Of a stretch of 64,000 nt of DNA, positions 53,857 to 63,939 are shown in pieces. The notes beneath the pieces are model-generated. The model had not been told where the DNA came from, did no database searches, and was given only the letters and a program-made list of their open reading frames with translations. The first letter of the stretch is position 1; every line of letters begins with the position of its first letter. Source of the DNA: Synechococcus sp. MU1617 (lineage in GTDB: Bacteria > Cyanobacteriota > Cyanobacteriia > PCC-6307 > Cyanobiaceae). The stretch lies in contig NZ_VTLB01000003.1 in assembly GCF_020514235.1 (NCBI RefSeq), positions 62,001 through 126,000 of the forward strand, in the 5' to 3' direction. Position numbers and translations under genes: made by a program.

Positions 53857-55377
53857 ATGGTTTCCATCCGTCCTGACGAGATCAGCGCCATCCTCAAGAA
53901 GCAGATTGAGGACTACGACAAGTCGGTTTCCGTCAGCAATGTCGGCACCGTTCTGACCGTGGGCGACGGCATCGCCCGTGTCTACGGCCTGCAGCAAGCC
54001 ATGGCCGGCGAACTCATTGAATTTGAGGACGGCACCGAAGGCATCGCCCTGAACCTCGAAGACGACAACGTCGGCGCGGTGCTGATGGGTGAGGGATATG
54101 GCATTCAGGAAGGCAGCACGGTGAAGGCCACCGGCAAGATCGCTGCTGTCCCCGTTGGTGAAGCCATGCTGGGCCGGGTGGTGAACTCCCTGGGCCGCGC
54201 CATCGATGGCAAGGGCGAAATCGCCACCAGCGAAACGCGCCTGATTGAATCCATGGCGCCTGGCATCATTCAGCGCAAGTCGGTTCACGAGCCGATGCAG
54301 ACCGGCATCACCGCCATCGACGCGATGATCCCTGTCGGCCGTGGCCAGCGCGAGCTGATCATTGGTGACCGCCAGACCGGCAAGACCGCTATCGCGATCG
54401 ACACGATCCTGAACCAGGCGGATCAGGACATGATCTGCGTCTACGTCGCCGTGGGTCAGAAGGCTGCTTCCGTGGCCAACGTTGTTGAGGTTCTGCGCGA
54501 GCGCGGCGCCCTCGATTACACCGTGATCGTGGCCGCCAACGCTTCCGAGCCCGCTGCATTGCAGTACTTGGCCCCGTACACCGGCGCCACCATTGCCGAG
54601 TACTTCATGTACAAGGGCAAGGCCACCCTGGTGATCTACGACGATCTCTCCAAGCAGGCTGCCGCCTACCGCCAGATGTCGCTTCTGCTGCGTCGTCCGC
54701 CCGGTCGTGAGGCATATCCCGGTGACGTCTTCTATTGCCACAGCCGTCTGCTCGAGCGTGCAGCCAAGTTGTCTGACGCCATGGGCAAGGGTTCCATGAC
54801 CGCCCTGCCGATCATCGAAACCCAAGCCGGTGACGTTTCGGCTTACATCCCTACCAACGTGATTTCGATCACGGACGGTCAGATCTTCCTCAGCTCCGAC
54901 CTCTTCAACTCCGGTCTGCGTCCTGCGATCAACGTGGGTATTTCCGTGAGCCGGGTGGGCGGTGCTGCCCAAACCAAGGCCATCAAGAAGATCGCCGGCA
55001 CCCTGAAGTTGGAGCTGGCCCAGTTTGACGAGCTGGCTGCCTTCTCTCAGTTCGCTTCTGACCTGGATGCTTCCACTCAGCAGCAGCTGGAGCGCGGCAA
55101 GCGTCTGCGTGAACTGCTGAAGCAGCCTCAGTTCAGCCCCCTGATCCTGGCTGAACAGGTCGCCATCGTTTACGCCGGTGTGAAGGGCCTGATCGACGAC
55201 GTCCCCGTCGACAAGGTCGTCGACTTCTCCCGTGAACTGCGTGAGTATCTCAAGTCGAACAAGGCTGAGTTCATCACCGAAATCCAGGAGAAGAAAGTGA
55301 TGAGTCCTGAGGCTGAGGCGATCCTTAAGGACGCCATCACCGAAGTCGTGTCCACCATGGTCGCTTCCGCGGCCTGA
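53857..55377 (+). CDS. atpA: F-type ATP synthase subunit alpha
   Basis: Regulatory nucleotide-binding F1 subunit, 506 residues. Walker [12 protein letters not shown] and [15 protein letters not shown] are present, as is the F1 signature around [14 protein letters not shown]. Normal length. Confidence 0.99.
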   Translation: MVSIRPDEISAILKKQIEDYDKSVSVSNVGTVLTVGDGIARVYGLQQAMAGELIEFEDGTEGIALNLEDDNVGAVLMGEGYGIQEGSTVKATGKIAAVPVGEAMLGRVVNSLGRAIDGKGEIATSETRLIESMAPGIIQRKSVHEPMQTGITAIDAMIPVGRGQRELIIGDRQTGKTAIAIDTILNQADQDMICVYVAVGQKAASVANVVEVLRERGALDYTVIVAANASEPAALQYLAPYTGATIAEYFMYKGKATLVIYDDLSKQAAAYRQMSLLLRRPPGREAYPGDVFYCHSRLLERAAKLSDAMGKGSMTALPIIETQAGDVSAYIPTNVISITDGQIFLSSDLFNSGLRPAINVGISVSRVGGAAQTKAIKKIAGTLKLELAQFDELAAFSQFASDLDASTQQQLERGKRLRELLKQPQFSPLILAEQVAIVYAGVKGLIDDVPVDKVVDFSRELREYLKSNKAEFITEIQEKKVMSPEAEAILKDAITEVVSTMVASAA

Positions 55378-55390
55378 AGGAGCTGCCGAC

Positions 55391-56341
55391 ATGGCGAATC
55401 TCAAAGAAATCCGAGACCGAATTAAGTCGGTCAAAAACACCCGCAAGATCACCGAGGCCATGCGTCTCGTGGCTGCGGCCAAGGTGCGCCGCGCCCAGGA
55501 GCAAGTGCTCCGCAGTCGTCCCTTCGCGGATCGGCTGGCGCGGATTCTGGAAAACCTCCAGTCCCGCATGCGTTTCGAAGATGCGGCCTCTCCTCTGATG
55601 CAGCAACGTGATGTGGAGACCATCACTCTGGTTGCGGTCACTGGTGATCGCGGCCTGTGTGGTGGCTACAACGCCAACATCATCAAGCGCACCGAACAGC
55701 GTTTTGCTGAGCTGAAGGGCAAGGGCTTCGATGTGAAGCTGCTGCTGATTGGCACCAAAGCCATCGGCTATTTCACCCGTCGTGATTATCCGATTCAGGC
55801 CACCTTCTCCGGCCTGGAACAGGTTCCTACCGCCGATGAGGCCAACTCGATCTCCACGGATCTGCTGGCTGAATTCCTGGCTGAAAGCACCGATCGCGTC
55901 GAGCTGATCTTCACCAAGTTCCTCAACCTGGTGAGCTGCAAGCCCGTGGTTCAGACCCTGCTGCCCTTGGATCCCCAGGACATCGCTGATCCTGAGGATG
56001 AGATTTTCCGTCTCACCACTAAGGACGGCCTTCTGACAGTGGAGCCCGGTGCAGGCCCTGCCAACACGGAGCCGAAGATCCCTTCGGACATCGTGTTTGA
56101 GCAGACCCCCGAACAGTTGCTCAATGCGCTGCTCCCCCTGTATCTGCAGAACCAGATGCTGCGTTCACTGCAGGAATCGGCAGCTTCTGAGCTGGCCAGC
56201 CGGATGACGGCCATGAACAACGCCAGCGATAACGCCAAGGAGTTGGCCAAGACCCTCACCCTTGACTACAACAAGGCCCGTCAGGCTGCGATTACCCAGG
56301 AGATCCTGGAAGTTGCAGGCGGTGCCGCAGCGGTCGGCTGA
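55391..56341 (+). CDS. atpC: F-type ATP synthase subunit gamma
   Basis: Rotor shaft of F1, 316 residues. It has the cyanobacterial/chloroplast-type insertion in the middle (about 195-230) but no Cys pair of the redox switch seen in plants. Ends [20 protein letters not shown]. Named atpC in cyanobacteria (atpG in others). A terminator follows. No beta/epsilon genes are in the window. Confidence 0.97.
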   Translation: MANLKEIRDRIKSVKNTRKITEAMRLVAAAKVRRAQEQVLRSRPFADRLARILENLQSRMRFEDAASPLMQQRDVETITLVAVTGDRGLCGGYNANIIKRTEQRFAELKGKGFDVKLLLIGTKAIGYFTRRDYPIQATFSGLEQVPTADEANSISTDLLAEFLAESTDRVELIFTKFLNLVSCKPVVQTLLPLDPQDIADPEDEIFRLTTKDGLLTVEPGAGPANTEPKIPSDIVFEQTPEQLLNALLPLYLQNQMLRSLQESAASELASRMTAMNNASDNAKELAKTLTLDYNKARQAAITQEILEVAGGAAAVG

Positions 56342-56363
56342 TCATCTCGATCGAGTCTTGGAA

Positions 56364-56390
56364 AGCCGGTCCCTCGGGGCCGGTTTTTTT
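56364..56390 (+). terminator. terminator of the ATP synthase operon
   Basis: GCCGGTCCC pairs with GGGGCCGGT (including G-T pairs) around a short loop, followed by TTTTTTT. Confidence 0.88.
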
Positions 56391-56433
56391 GTGCCGTGCT
56401 TACGGTTAAGCGGAGGGGTTTGAGGGTGTCGGC

Positions 56434-57138
56434 GTGCTTCAGCTTCATCAGCTCTTCCCCACCGTGGTGGCAACCACTCAAATTCCCCTCGATCCCCTGC
56501 AGCAGGCGTCCTGCATGCAGGCCCTGCTGAGGCTTCGCGGCGAGGCCGAGGGCAACCCCAGCGAAGGGTGCGCCTGGACGGGTGACCTGCATGGGGTGTG
56601 GCAGATCCATCAACAGGAGCCCTTTCAGGCTCTGGCCCAGCGGGTGGTGGATCAGGCCTGGAGCTACCTCGATGCGTTGGGCTTCACTCGCAACCAAGTG
56701 GCCCTGCATCTGCAGCGTTGCTGGCCTGTGATCAGCGATTGGGATCAAGCGGTTGGACGGCACCATCACCCCAATGCCCATCTCAGCGCTGTTCTTTACC
56801 TCTCGGGCACGGGCTCCGGTGAGGAGGGCGTGTTGCGCCTGCATGCGTCCCATCAACCCAATGAGTTAGTGGCGGGTTTGGCGGTGGGTTATGGCGGTCC
56901 GATTGCTGAAGGCCATCCGTTGAATCAGTCCCACTGGGATCTGGCCCCACGCCCGGGTTTGCTTGTGCTGTTTCCGTCGAGCCTGCAGCACAGCGTTCTG
57001 CCTAACGACGACCCAGACGAGCTGCGCTGTTCCATCAGTTTTGATTTCGTGCTGACTGCTCCGGAGCAGGGTGGCTCTCCGGAGTATCTGGCGCCCCACC
57101 CACGCTATTGGGGGGCGCTGGACAGGCCCATTGCCTGA
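56434..57138 (+). CDS. putative 2-oxoglutarate/Fe(II) oxygenase (TIGR02466-like)
   Basis: A 234-residue protein from GTG 56434 with the double-stranded beta-helix fold signs: HHHPNAHLSAVLYLSG (metal His and acid/amide region) and FPSSLQHSVLPND (second His), then RCSISFDF (2-oxoglutarate Arg). These match the uncharacterised TIGR02466 oxygenases, which often act on proteins or small metabolites. Substrate unknown. It is about 30 bases before the ferredoxin gene. Confidence 0.75.
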   Translation: MLQLHQLFPTVVATTQIPLDPLQQASCMQALLRLRGEAEGNPSEGCAWTGDLHGVWQIHQQEPFQALAQRVVDQAWSYLDALGFTRNQVALHLQRCWPVISDWDQAVGRHHHPNAHLSAVLYLSGTGSGEEGVLRLHASHQPNELVAGLAVGYGGPIAEGHPLNQSHWDLAPRPGLLVLFPSSLQHSVLPNDDPDELRCSISFDFVLTAPEQGGSPEYLAPHPRYWGALDRPIA

Positions 57139-57170
57139 GAGAATGCGGCCTCTTCCTTGTTGAACCCGGC

Positions 57171-57500
57171 ATGTCCGACGTGGCCACTTACACCGTCCGC
57201 GCCGAGTTCGAAGGCGAAATTCACAGCTTTCCCTGCCGTGCCGACCAAACGGTTCTGAATGCAGCTGAGGCTGCTGGCATCACCCTTCCCAGCTCCTGCT
57301 GCTCTGGGGTCTGCACAACCTGTGCTGCGCTGGTCAGCGAGGGCAGTGTTGAGCAGCCCGACGCCATGGGTGTGAAAGGTGAGCTTCAGCAGCAGGGCTA
57401 CAGCCTGCTGTGTGTGGCTTTCCCGCGGGCCGACCTCACCCTCAAGACGGGGCAAGAGGATGCGCTCTACGAAGCCCAGTTCGGTCAATATCAGAAGTGA
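57171..57500 (+). CDS. petF: plant-type [2Fe-2S] ferredoxin
   Basis: Electron carrier downstream of photosystem I. The four iron-sulfur cysteines are in SSCCSGVCTTCA and LLCVAFP. 109 residues, slightly longer than the usual form because of a tail KTGQEDALYEAQFGQYQK. ATG 57171 gives the MSDVATYTVRAEFEGEIH start. The next gene overlaps its stop. Confidence 0.95.
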   Translation: MSDVATYTVRAEFEGEIHSFPCRADQTVLNAAEAAGITLPSSCCSGVCTTCAALVSEGSVEQPDAMGVKGELQQQGYSLLCVAFPRADLTLKTGQEDALYEAQFGQYQK

Positions 57501-57682
57501 GGCTCATCAGCCTGCAACTCCATTTCCTCTGGCCCGCTGATGTGCCGCTGGTGGAGCTGCGCAGCTGGATTCGCCAGCAGTTGGCTGAAGAGGGTGATGT
57601 GCTGCGTTGGGCCCTCACCGGGGTGGACTCCAGCGTCGATGCTGTTCGAACCCTTCAAGTGGAGGCAGTGATCAGCGCATGA
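57497..57682 (+). CDS. small conserved hypothetical protein
   Basis: A 61-residue ORF from GTG 57497, overlapping the ferredoxin stop (GTGA) and the next ATG (ATGA). It has LISLQLHFLWPADVPLVELR and ALTGVDSSVDAVRTLQVEAV and lacks membrane segments. The double overlap supports it as a real coupled gene. Function unknown. Confidence 0.65.
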   Translation: MRLISLQLHFLWPADVPLVELRSWIRQQLAEEGDVLRWALTGVDSSVDAVRTLQVEAVISA

Positions 57683-58731
57683 GCGCGGCACCGATGCCAA
57701 CGCTGATGCTGGTGCCGACGGGCATCGGTTGTGCCATCGGTGGCTATGCCGGTGATGCCCTGCCGTCAGCACGGTTGCTGGCTGCAGCAAGCGGCTGCCT
57801 GATCACCCACCCCAATGTGATGAATGGCGCTTCGCTCTATTGGAGCGATTCCCGTGTGCACTACGTGGAGGGCTATGGCCTCGATCGTTTTGCTGTGGGT
57901 GAGTGGGCCCTGCGGCCGGTGCGGCGGCAGCGTATTGGGCTGTTGTTGGATGCCGGCATCGAGTCCGAGCTGGCCCAGCGCCAGATTCAGGTGGCCGAGG
58001 GCTGCCGCGCCAGCTTGGGTTTGGACATCGGCCCGGTGATTTCAACGGATGCACCGCTTGATGTGACGCTCGAACGCGGTGCCAGTGGCGCCAGTTGGGG
58101 GCGACTGGGGGGGGGCGATGCCTTGTTGCGGGCTGGTGAACGCTTGAAGCAGGCCGGTGCGACGGCGATTGCGGTGGTGGCCCGCTTTCCGGAGGATCCG
58201 GAGAGTGAGGAGTTAGCGGCCTATCGCCAGGGGAGTGGCGTGGATGCTCTGGCCGGCGCTGAAGCGGTGATCAGCCACCTGCTGGTGAAGCACCTGCAGA
58301 TCCCCTGTGCCCACGCGCCCGCTTTGGACCCGTTGCCCTTGGATCCGCAGCTTGATCCGAGGGCGGCGGGTGAGGAGCTCGGCTACACCTTCCTGGCTTG
58401 CGTCCTGGTGGGGCTGAGCCGAGCACCGGATCTGGTGACCGGCGACCGGCAACCCGGCGACCTTGATGCGGCGCGATTGGGGGCGGTTGTTGTTCCCGAT
58501 GGAGCTCTCGGGGGGGAGGCGGTGCTGGCCTGCGTGGAGCGCAATTTGCCGGTGGTCTGCGTGGCTAATCCATCGGTGCTGTCGGTCTCTGCCGAAGCCC
58601 TTGGCTTGAGCCAGGGCGTTCTTCATGCCAGCAGTTACAGCGAGGCAGCAGGTTTGGTGCTGGCGCTGCGGGAAGGATTGAGTCCAGCATCCCTGGGCCG
58701 GCCATTGCCAGCGTTGCAACGGTTGGATTGA
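57679..58731 (+). CDS. DUF3326-family protein
   Basis: A 350-residue protein with LMLVPTGIGCAIGGYAGDAL at the start, and ITHPNVMNGASLYW, typical of the cyanobacterial DUF3326 family of unknown function. The repeated Gly-rich segments suggest a nucleotide- or metal-binding Rossmann-like fold. Its start overlaps the small upstream ORF and its stop overlaps the YchJ-like gene. Confidence 0.8.
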   Translation: MSAAPMPTLMLVPTGIGCAIGGYAGDALPSARLLAAASGCLITHPNVMNGASLYWSDSRVHYVEGYGLDRFAVGEWALRPVRRQRIGLLLDAGIESELAQRQIQVAEGCRASLGLDIGPVISTDAPLDVTLERGASGASWGRLGGGDALLRAGERLKQAGATAIAVVARFPEDPESEELAAYRQGSGVDALAGAEAVISHLLVKHLQIPCAHAPALDPLPLDPQLDPRAAGEELGYTFLACVLVGLSRAPDLVTGDRQPGDLDAARLGAVVVPDGALGGEAVLACVERNLPVVCVANPSVLSVSAEALGLSQGVLHASSYSEAAGLVLALREGLSPASLGRPLPALQRLD

Positions 58732-59159
58732 TGCCTGACGGTTTTGGTGGAGCCCCTGATCAGAGCCCTTGCCCCTGTGGGGGCGGTGCTTATGGCAGCT
58801 GCTGTGGGCCCTTGCATCGCGGCGATCAGCAAGCTGAAACGGCTGAACAGTTGATGCGCTCCAGGTATTCAGCCTTTGCACGCGGCGAGATCGACTATCT
58901 GCTGGCCACCCATCCCGAGCCGGATGTTCCTGCACAGCAGCGGCGCCGTTCCCTGAAGCAGAGTTGCCGGCAGACCCGTTGGCTCGGATTGACCGTGCTT
59001 TCTGTCAGTGAAGGCGGCCCGCGAGATCTAGAAGGAACGGTGAAGTTTGAAGCTCGTTATCGGGGAGGGGTGCTGAAGGAAACCTCCCTATTTCAGCGTC
59101 GCGGTGGCGCGGAGGATGGCCCTTGGCTCTACATAAGTGCACTCCAATTGGAGGGCTAA
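58731..59159 (+). CDS. YchJ-like SEC-C motif protein
   Basis: A 142-residue protein with SPCPCGGGAYGSCCGPLH, the Zn-binding SEC-C motif found at the C-terminus of SecA and in YchJ. An adjacent NTF2-like domain (MRSRYSAFARGEIDYLLATH) fits YchJ. Function unknown, but the motif binds zinc and may tie to protein export or RNA. Confidence 0.85.
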   Translation: MPDGFGGAPDQSPCPCGGGAYGSCCGPLHRGDQQAETAEQLMRSRYSAFARGEIDYLLATHPEPDVPAQQRRRSLKQSCRQTRWLGLTVLSVSEGGPRDLEGTVKFEARYRGGVLKETSLFQRRGGAEDGPWLYISALQLEG

Positions 59160-59162
59160 CGG

Positions 59163-60302
59163 CTAACGCAGGCAGGCCATCGGATGCCGCGGTGGCACCC
59201 CCAGGGCTTTGGCTACGCCGGGATGGCACACCGATCCCTGCACCGTGTTCAGCCCGGAGAGCAGCTCGGGCCGTTCCGTCACCGCTTCCTCCAAACCTCG
59301 CCCGGCGATGCCCAGGATGTAGGGGAGAGTAACGCTCACCAGGGCTTCGGTTGAGGTGAACGGCACCGCTCCAGGCATGTTGCCCACGGCGTAGTGCTGC
59401 ACGCCGTGGATGGTCACAGTGGGATCGCGGTGGGTTGTTTCCTGGCTGGTGGCGATGCAGCCCCCTTGGTCGATCGCTACATCCACGATCACCGAGCCCG
59501 GGCGCATTTGCTGCACCATTCCCTCGTCCACAAGGGTGGGGGCCCGACCCCCAGGGGTGAGCACGGCTCCGATCACCAGATCCGCTGTCGGCACCAACCG
59601 TTCCAGCAGCCCGCGGCTGCTCACCACACTCATCAACCGACCGCGACGGTCGGCCTCGAGGCTGCGTAAACGCTGGGGTGAGCGGTCGAGCAGCAACACT
59701 TCAGCATCCATTGCGGCTGCCGTACGTGCGGCATTCCAGCCCACGGTGCCGGCGCCAAGCACCACAACCCGGGCCGGTTGCACGCCGGTGCAGCCCCCCA
59801 TCAACACGCCTCGGCCGCCATGGGGTTTCTCCAGCAGGTGAGCTCCCACCTGGGCTGCTAATCGCCCCGCGATTTCGCTCATCGGTGCCAGCAACGGCAG
59901 GCTGCCGTTCTCCAGCTGCACGGTTTCATAGGCGATGGCGGCGGTGCCCGCCTCAAGCAGGGCCTCGCCAACGCTGGGATAAGCCGCCAGATGTAGGTAG
60001 GTGAACAGCACCATGTCTTTCCGCAGGTAGGCAAATTCCTCCGCCTGCGGCTCCTTCACCTTCACCACCAAATGGGCGCCCCAGGCCTCGTCGCGGTTCA
60101 CCAGCTGAGCACCTGCGGAGGCGAAGGCCTCATCACCGATTCCCGCTCCAGCTCCGGCTCCGGTTTCGATGCGCACCTCCAAACCCTGGCTCACCAGCTC
60201 CCGCACCGCATCGGGGGTCAGAGCAACACGCTGCTCATCGAGCTTGATCTCCTTCGGCACACCGATGCTGGCCATCGGGGCCGAGAGGACGGAGGCGGCC
60301 AT
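59163..60302 (-). CDS. ald: alanine dehydrogenase
   Basis: Reversible NAD-dependent deamination of alanine to pyruvate and ammonia. 379 residues with IGVPKEIKLDEQRVALTP at the N-terminus (the first nine residues may be extra; ATG 60275 is an alternative start) and PARVVVLGAGTVGWNAARTA as the NAD-binding loop. TLPYILGIAGRGLEEAV and the C-terminal TVQGSVCHPGVAKALG are family features. Confidence 0.96.
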   Translation of the reverse strand: MAASVLSAPMASIGVPKEIKLDEQRVALTPDAVRELVSQGLEVRIETGAGAGAGIGDEAFASAGAQLVNRDEAWGAHLVVKVKEPQAEEFAYLRKDMVLFTYLHLAAYPSVGEALLEAGTAAIAYETVQLENGSLPLLAPMSEIAGRLAAQVGAHLLEKPHGGRGVLMGGCTGVQPARVVVLGAGTVGWNAARTAAAMDAEVLLLDRSPQRLRSLEADRRGRLMSVVSSRGLLERLVPTADLVIGAVLTPGGRAPTLVDEGMVQQMRPGSVIVDVAIDQGGCIATSQETTHRDPTVTIHGVQHYAVGNMPGAVPFTSTEALVSVTLPYILGIAGRGLEEAVTERPELLSGLNTVQGSVCHPGVAKALGVPPRHPMACLR

Positions 60303-60375
60303 GGCGGCGTCAAGGGGATACCTTCAATCTGGCTCCGCTGCGCGTAACCCGCCACATCTCAACGGTGGTACTGCT

Positions 60376-62061
60376 TTAAGCCGCTGCAATTGGTAACCGC
60401 CAACCGCTGCCGAAGGCCTGGGGGCTCACCTTGAGCAAGGGTGCCGCTTGGCGTCGCTTGAACTCGGCCCGTTTCATCATCCGTTCCACCCGCTCCACCA
60501 GAGCGGGATCGTGGCCGGCGGCCACCAGGGTTGTTCCGGACTGGCGCTCTTGGATCAGAGCTTTGAGCAGGGCATCCAGGGCGTTGTAGTCGGGCAGGGA
60601 GTCGCTGTCTTTCTGGTTGGGTCTCAGCTCAGCGCTGGGGGGTTTCCGTCGAATCGCTTCACCCACCAGCTCCCCTTGCGCCGGTAGCCCCAGTGCTTGG
60701 CGGCAGTTCCGGGCTGCGTCGCTGTCGAGCCAGTCGCAAAGGGAAAACACGCTGGTTTTGTAGAGATCGCCAATCACCGCCAGCCCGCCGTTCATGTCGC
60801 CGTAGAGGGTGCAGTAACCCACGGCCAGCTCGGATTTGTTTCCGGTGGTGAGCAGCAGTTGGCCCTGCTGGTTGGCCACGGCCATCAGCAGGGTGCCGCG
60901 AATTCGCGATTGAAGATTTTCCGCGGTCACGCCCTGGGGTGTTTCCCCAAGCGGTGCGGTGAGGGCCCGATCGTAGCCGTCCATCAGGCCGGCGATGGGC
61001 ACTGTGTTGGTCTGCAGCCCCAACCGTTCGGCCAAGGCCAAGGCATCTTCAATGGATCCTGAGGAGCTCCAAGGGGAAGGCATCAAAAGCGCTGAGACCG
61101 CCTCGTTCCCCAGAGCTGCGGTCGCGATCACGGCCACCAGCGCTGAGTCGATGCCGCCGCTCAACCCCAGCAATGCCTGTTTGAACCCGCATTTTTGGGC
61201 GTAGTCACGCACCCCAAGCACCAGGGCTCGGAACAGCCGCTCCAGGGGATCCATCGGCTGGATCTGGCCCTGGGACTGCACAGTGGCGGGTTGGTCGCTG
61301 TCCCAGACCGCGAGGTGCTCCTCACAAACGGGAAGCTCCAGCTGTAATGCGCCATCGGCTCCCACCACAAAACTTGCCCCGTCGAACACCAGCTCGTCGT
61401 TGCCCCCCACTTGATTGAGGTAGATCAGTGGGCAGTTGAGGCGTCGCGCCGCCGTCGCCGCCAACTGTTGGCGCAAGGCCGGCTTGGCGGCATCGAAGGG
61501 GGAGGCCGCCAGATTGATCACCAGATCAGGCTGTTCGGGGATCAGTTGATCGATGGGATCCGGTCCGTCCAGGCGCTCGCGCTGCAGGCCGTCATCCACC
61601 CAGAGGTCTTCGCAGATGGTGAGTCCCAGTCGCTGTCCGTTGGGCAGGGTGAGCAGGCAGGGGCCATCGCCGGGGCGGAAGTAGCGCCGCTCATCGAAGA
61701 CGTCGTAACTGGGCAGCAGCTGTTTCTGAGCAATCGGCCGCCAGCCCAGGCGATTCACCAGCACCACACCATTGAGCAGCCGTGGGCTGCGGGCATCTGC
61801 GGCCGGCAGCGCAGCACCCACCAACAGGGTGACGCTGCTGTTGAGTTGGTTCACCAGCCACTGCAGCGCCGTGTCCTGCTGCTGGATGCGGCTCGGCTCG
61901 AGCAACTGGTCTCGGGGGGGATAGCCCCAGAGGGAGAGCTCCGGGGTCAGCACCAGTTCTGCCCCTTGCTCCTCCGCCCTGCGCACCGCTTCCAGGATCC
62001 GGGCGGCATTCCCCTTGAAGTCGCCGACAACGGGGTTGAGTTGGGCCAGGGCGATGCGCAT
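60376..62061 (-). CDS. nadE: glutamine-dependent NAD+ synthetase
   Basis: Amidates NaAD to NAD+. The 561-residue protein has an N-terminal nitrilase-fold glutaminase (ALAQLNPVVGDFKGNAARIL, LTPELSLWGYPP and LTICEDLWV) and a C-terminal synthetase domain with the P-loop GLSGGIDSALVAVIATAALG. ATG 62061 is the correct start; the longer frame upstream overlaps nadD. It overlaps the nadD stop (TGATG). Confidence 0.96.
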   Translation of the reverse strand: MRIALAQLNPVVGDFKGNAARILEAVRRAEEQGAELVLTPELSLWGYPPRDQLLEPSRIQQQDTALQWLVNQLNSSVTLLVGAALPAADARSPRLLNGVVLVNRLGWRPIAQKQLLPSYDVFDERRYFRPGDGPCLLTLPNGQRLGLTICEDLWVDDGLQRERLDGPDPIDQLIPEQPDLVINLAASPFDAAKPALRQQLAATAARRLNCPLIYLNQVGGNDELVFDGASFVVGADGALQLELPVCEEHLAVWDSDQPATVQSQGQIQPMDPLERLFRALVLGVRDYAQKCGFKQALLGLSGGIDSALVAVIATAALGNEAVSALLMPSPWSSSGSIEDALALAERLGLQTNTVPIAGLMDGYDRALTAPLGETPQGVTAENLQSRIRGTLLMAVANQQGQLLLTTGNKSELAVGYCTLYGDMNGGLAVIGDLYKTSVFSLCDWLDSDAARNCRQALGLPAQGELVGEAIRRKPPSAELRPNQKDSDSLPDYNALDALLKALIQERQSGTTLVAAGHDPALVERVERMMKRAEFKRRQAAPLLKVSPQAFGSGWRLPIAAA

Positions 62062-62642
62062 CAGCAGGGGCTCCCTGAAAGGCCATAAAGATTGTGCTGG
62101 AGCAAAAGCGGCCACACCGCTTCAGGGATCTGAGCTTCATTGGGTTGCTGCCGCAGTTGCGAACTGGCGGTGGCAGGAACCTCCAGATCCAGCAGTTCCA
62201 CCCGTCCACCCAGATCGCGGAGGGCCTGCAGCGTGGCTTCTTCGAGGGGCCAACCCTTGCGCGGGGCGATCGCTAAACGGCACTGCGGTAGCCAGCAATC
62301 GCTCTGTTTCCAGCGGAGAATCTGGCTGGCGAGATCGCTACCGACCACAAACACCAGGTCCCTCTCAGGCCAATACTTGGCGGCCCGCTGCAAGGTGATC
62401 AAGGTGTAAGGGCTGCTCAGATGCTGGGCCAGCTCCAGCCGTTCATCCTGCAGTTGCTGCACCAGCTGGCCGAGCAGCATCGCCCGCAACGCCAGGGGAG
62501 CATCGTGCTGTTTCAGGGGGTTGTCGCTGGCCCAGGTCGCCACCTGGCCGTAGCGGTTCAGAAGCCCCTCCAGCAGCACCTGATGGCCGCGGGTGGGTGG
62601 ATCGGCGCTGGTGCCCAGCAAGGCGATGGCAGCAGCGATCAT
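62061..62642 (-). CDS. nadD: nicotinate-nucleotide adenylyltransferase
   Basis: Forms NaAD from NaMN and ATP, the step before NadE. The 193-residue protein has IALLGTSADPPTRGHQVLLE as the nucleotidyltransferase HxGH motif, FVVGSDLASQILRWKQSD, and TASSQLRQ near the end in place of ISSTxIR. Its linkage to nadE by one-base overlap supports the assignment. Confidence 0.9.
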   Translation of the reverse strand: MIAAAIALLGTSADPPTRGHQVLLEGLLNRYGQVATWASDNPLKQHDAPLALRAMLLGQLVQQLQDERLELAQHLSSPYTLITLQRAAKYWPERDLVFVVGSDLASQILRWKQSDCWLPQCRLAIAPRKGWPLEEATLQALRDLGGRVELLDLEVPATASSQLRQQPNEAQIPEAVWPLLLQHNLYGLSGSPC

Positions 62643-62643
62643 C

Positions 62644-63939
62644 TCAGGGCAGCAGCGGTTGTAGATCCTGCTCCAGGGCTTTGGGCCAGCGCAACAGCCA
62701 GTGGTGCACCACGGGATCCCGTTCGGCCAGGCGGCGCAGCAGGGCCCCCGGTTGACCGCCGCGTCGTCGTAGCAATTGCTGGGCGACCAGACGCCCCGTT
62801 CGCCGGCTGGCATGCACCGCCAGGGCGGCCTGGGCCAGGGCCACTGGGGCTGCCGGGGCCAAGCTGCCGCCGCCGCTCACCGGCACCAGAAGCAGCAGTG
62901 CTTGCTTCAGGGCCGCCAGCCCCAGCTGAACGCCGCCCAGCAGGGCGTTGTGGCTGGAGAGTCGGGTGAGCAGCAGTCGTGCCGCTGCTGGTGTCATCGG
63001 CAGGTTGTAAAGACGGCTGAGCTGCAGCACCAGGGCGGTGTCGCAGGCCATGCCTCCTGCCATATCCAACGCCATCACAGGGTTGACGGCCACGCCAGTG
63101 GCCTTAGCGGCTGCATAACGACCGATCAGGCTTTGGGCCGTGTGGCGGTGCTGCTGCAGCCGCAGTTCTTGGCAGGCCCTCTGGAAGCGGTCGGCCTGGC
63201 GCAGCGACTGAATCGCCAGCAGCAGGGTGCCTTCGTTCTCCAGCTGCTGGCAGAGCTGCTTCCGCAGATCCTGCACCTCCGGCGTCGTGATCGTGCTGCG
63301 CACCCGCCCATCAGCTTGGATCTGGGGCCTGCGGGGCGCTGCCGCTGCCGCGGTGATCGGCAGATCCACTGGCAGCCGGGCGCCGATGCTGCGCAGCAGC
63401 GCGGCGCGTTCCTGCTTCGGCCAGCGGTCGCTGCGGTTCAGCACCAGCTGCAGGGGCTTGCCGCTCTCTAGCAGCGTGCTTAAGGCCTCCAGGTCAGCTC
63501 GGGTCAGATCGCTGTCCACCACCAGCAGCACCAGGTCGGCACCCATGGCCACGCGAGAGGCCAAGCGAGCCCGCCCCCCGGCATCGATTTCATCAATGCC
63601 GGGGGTGTCCACCAATTCCACCCTGGTCAGCCCGGCAATCCCCACGGGCCATTCCACCGCCTGTTGACGCCGGGTGCTGCCGTGGGCGACATCCGTCTCC
63701 AGCAGCGGCCGGCGGATCAAGGCATTGATCAGGCTGGATTTGCCGACCCCAACCCGACCAAATAGGGCAATCCGCAGGCGCCGTTGCTGCAGCCGTTGCA
63801 GCTGGCGATCCAACAGCTGCAATTCACCCCCCAGCAGTCCCCGCTCCCGGGCGCTCAGCTGCAGCTGGCTGCGCCAGCGCTCCAGCAGCAGCTGGCAGCG
63901 TTCAACGGTGTGGGGCGGGGTGGGTTGCATCCCGTTCAT
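62644..63939 (-). CDS. Era-like GTPase with DUF697 membrane domain
   Basis: A 431-residue protein. The G domain has IALFGRVGVGKSSLINALIR (G1), VELVDTPGIDE (G3) and LNRSD (G4). The C-terminal half (from about 280) is a DUF697-like region with membrane-tending segments (LLLLVPVSGGGSLAPAAPVA). It resembles cyanobacterial GTPases of unknown role. ATG 63939 overlaps the upstream stop (ATGA), preferred over ATG 63957. It is one base before nadD. Confidence 0.85.
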   Translation of the reverse strand: MNGMQPTPPHTVERCQLLLERWRSQLQLSARERGLLGGELQLLDRQLQRLQQRRLRIALFGRVGVGKSSLINALIRRPLLETDVAHGSTRRQQAVEWPVGIAGLTRVELVDTPGIDEIDAGGRARLASRVAMGADLVLLVVDSDLTRADLEALSTLLESGKPLQLVLNRSDRWPKQERAALLRSIGARLPVDLPITAAAAAPRRPQIQADGRVRSTITTPEVQDLRKQLCQQLENEGTLLLAIQSLRQADRFQRACQELRLQQHRHTAQSLIGRYAAAKATGVAVNPVMALDMAGGMACDTALVLQLSRLYNLPMTPAAARLLLTRLSSHNALLGGVQLGLAALKQALLLLVPVSGGGSLAPAAPVALAQAALAVHASRRTGRLVAQQLLRRRGGQPGALLRRLAERDPVVHHWLLRWPKALEQDLQPLLP

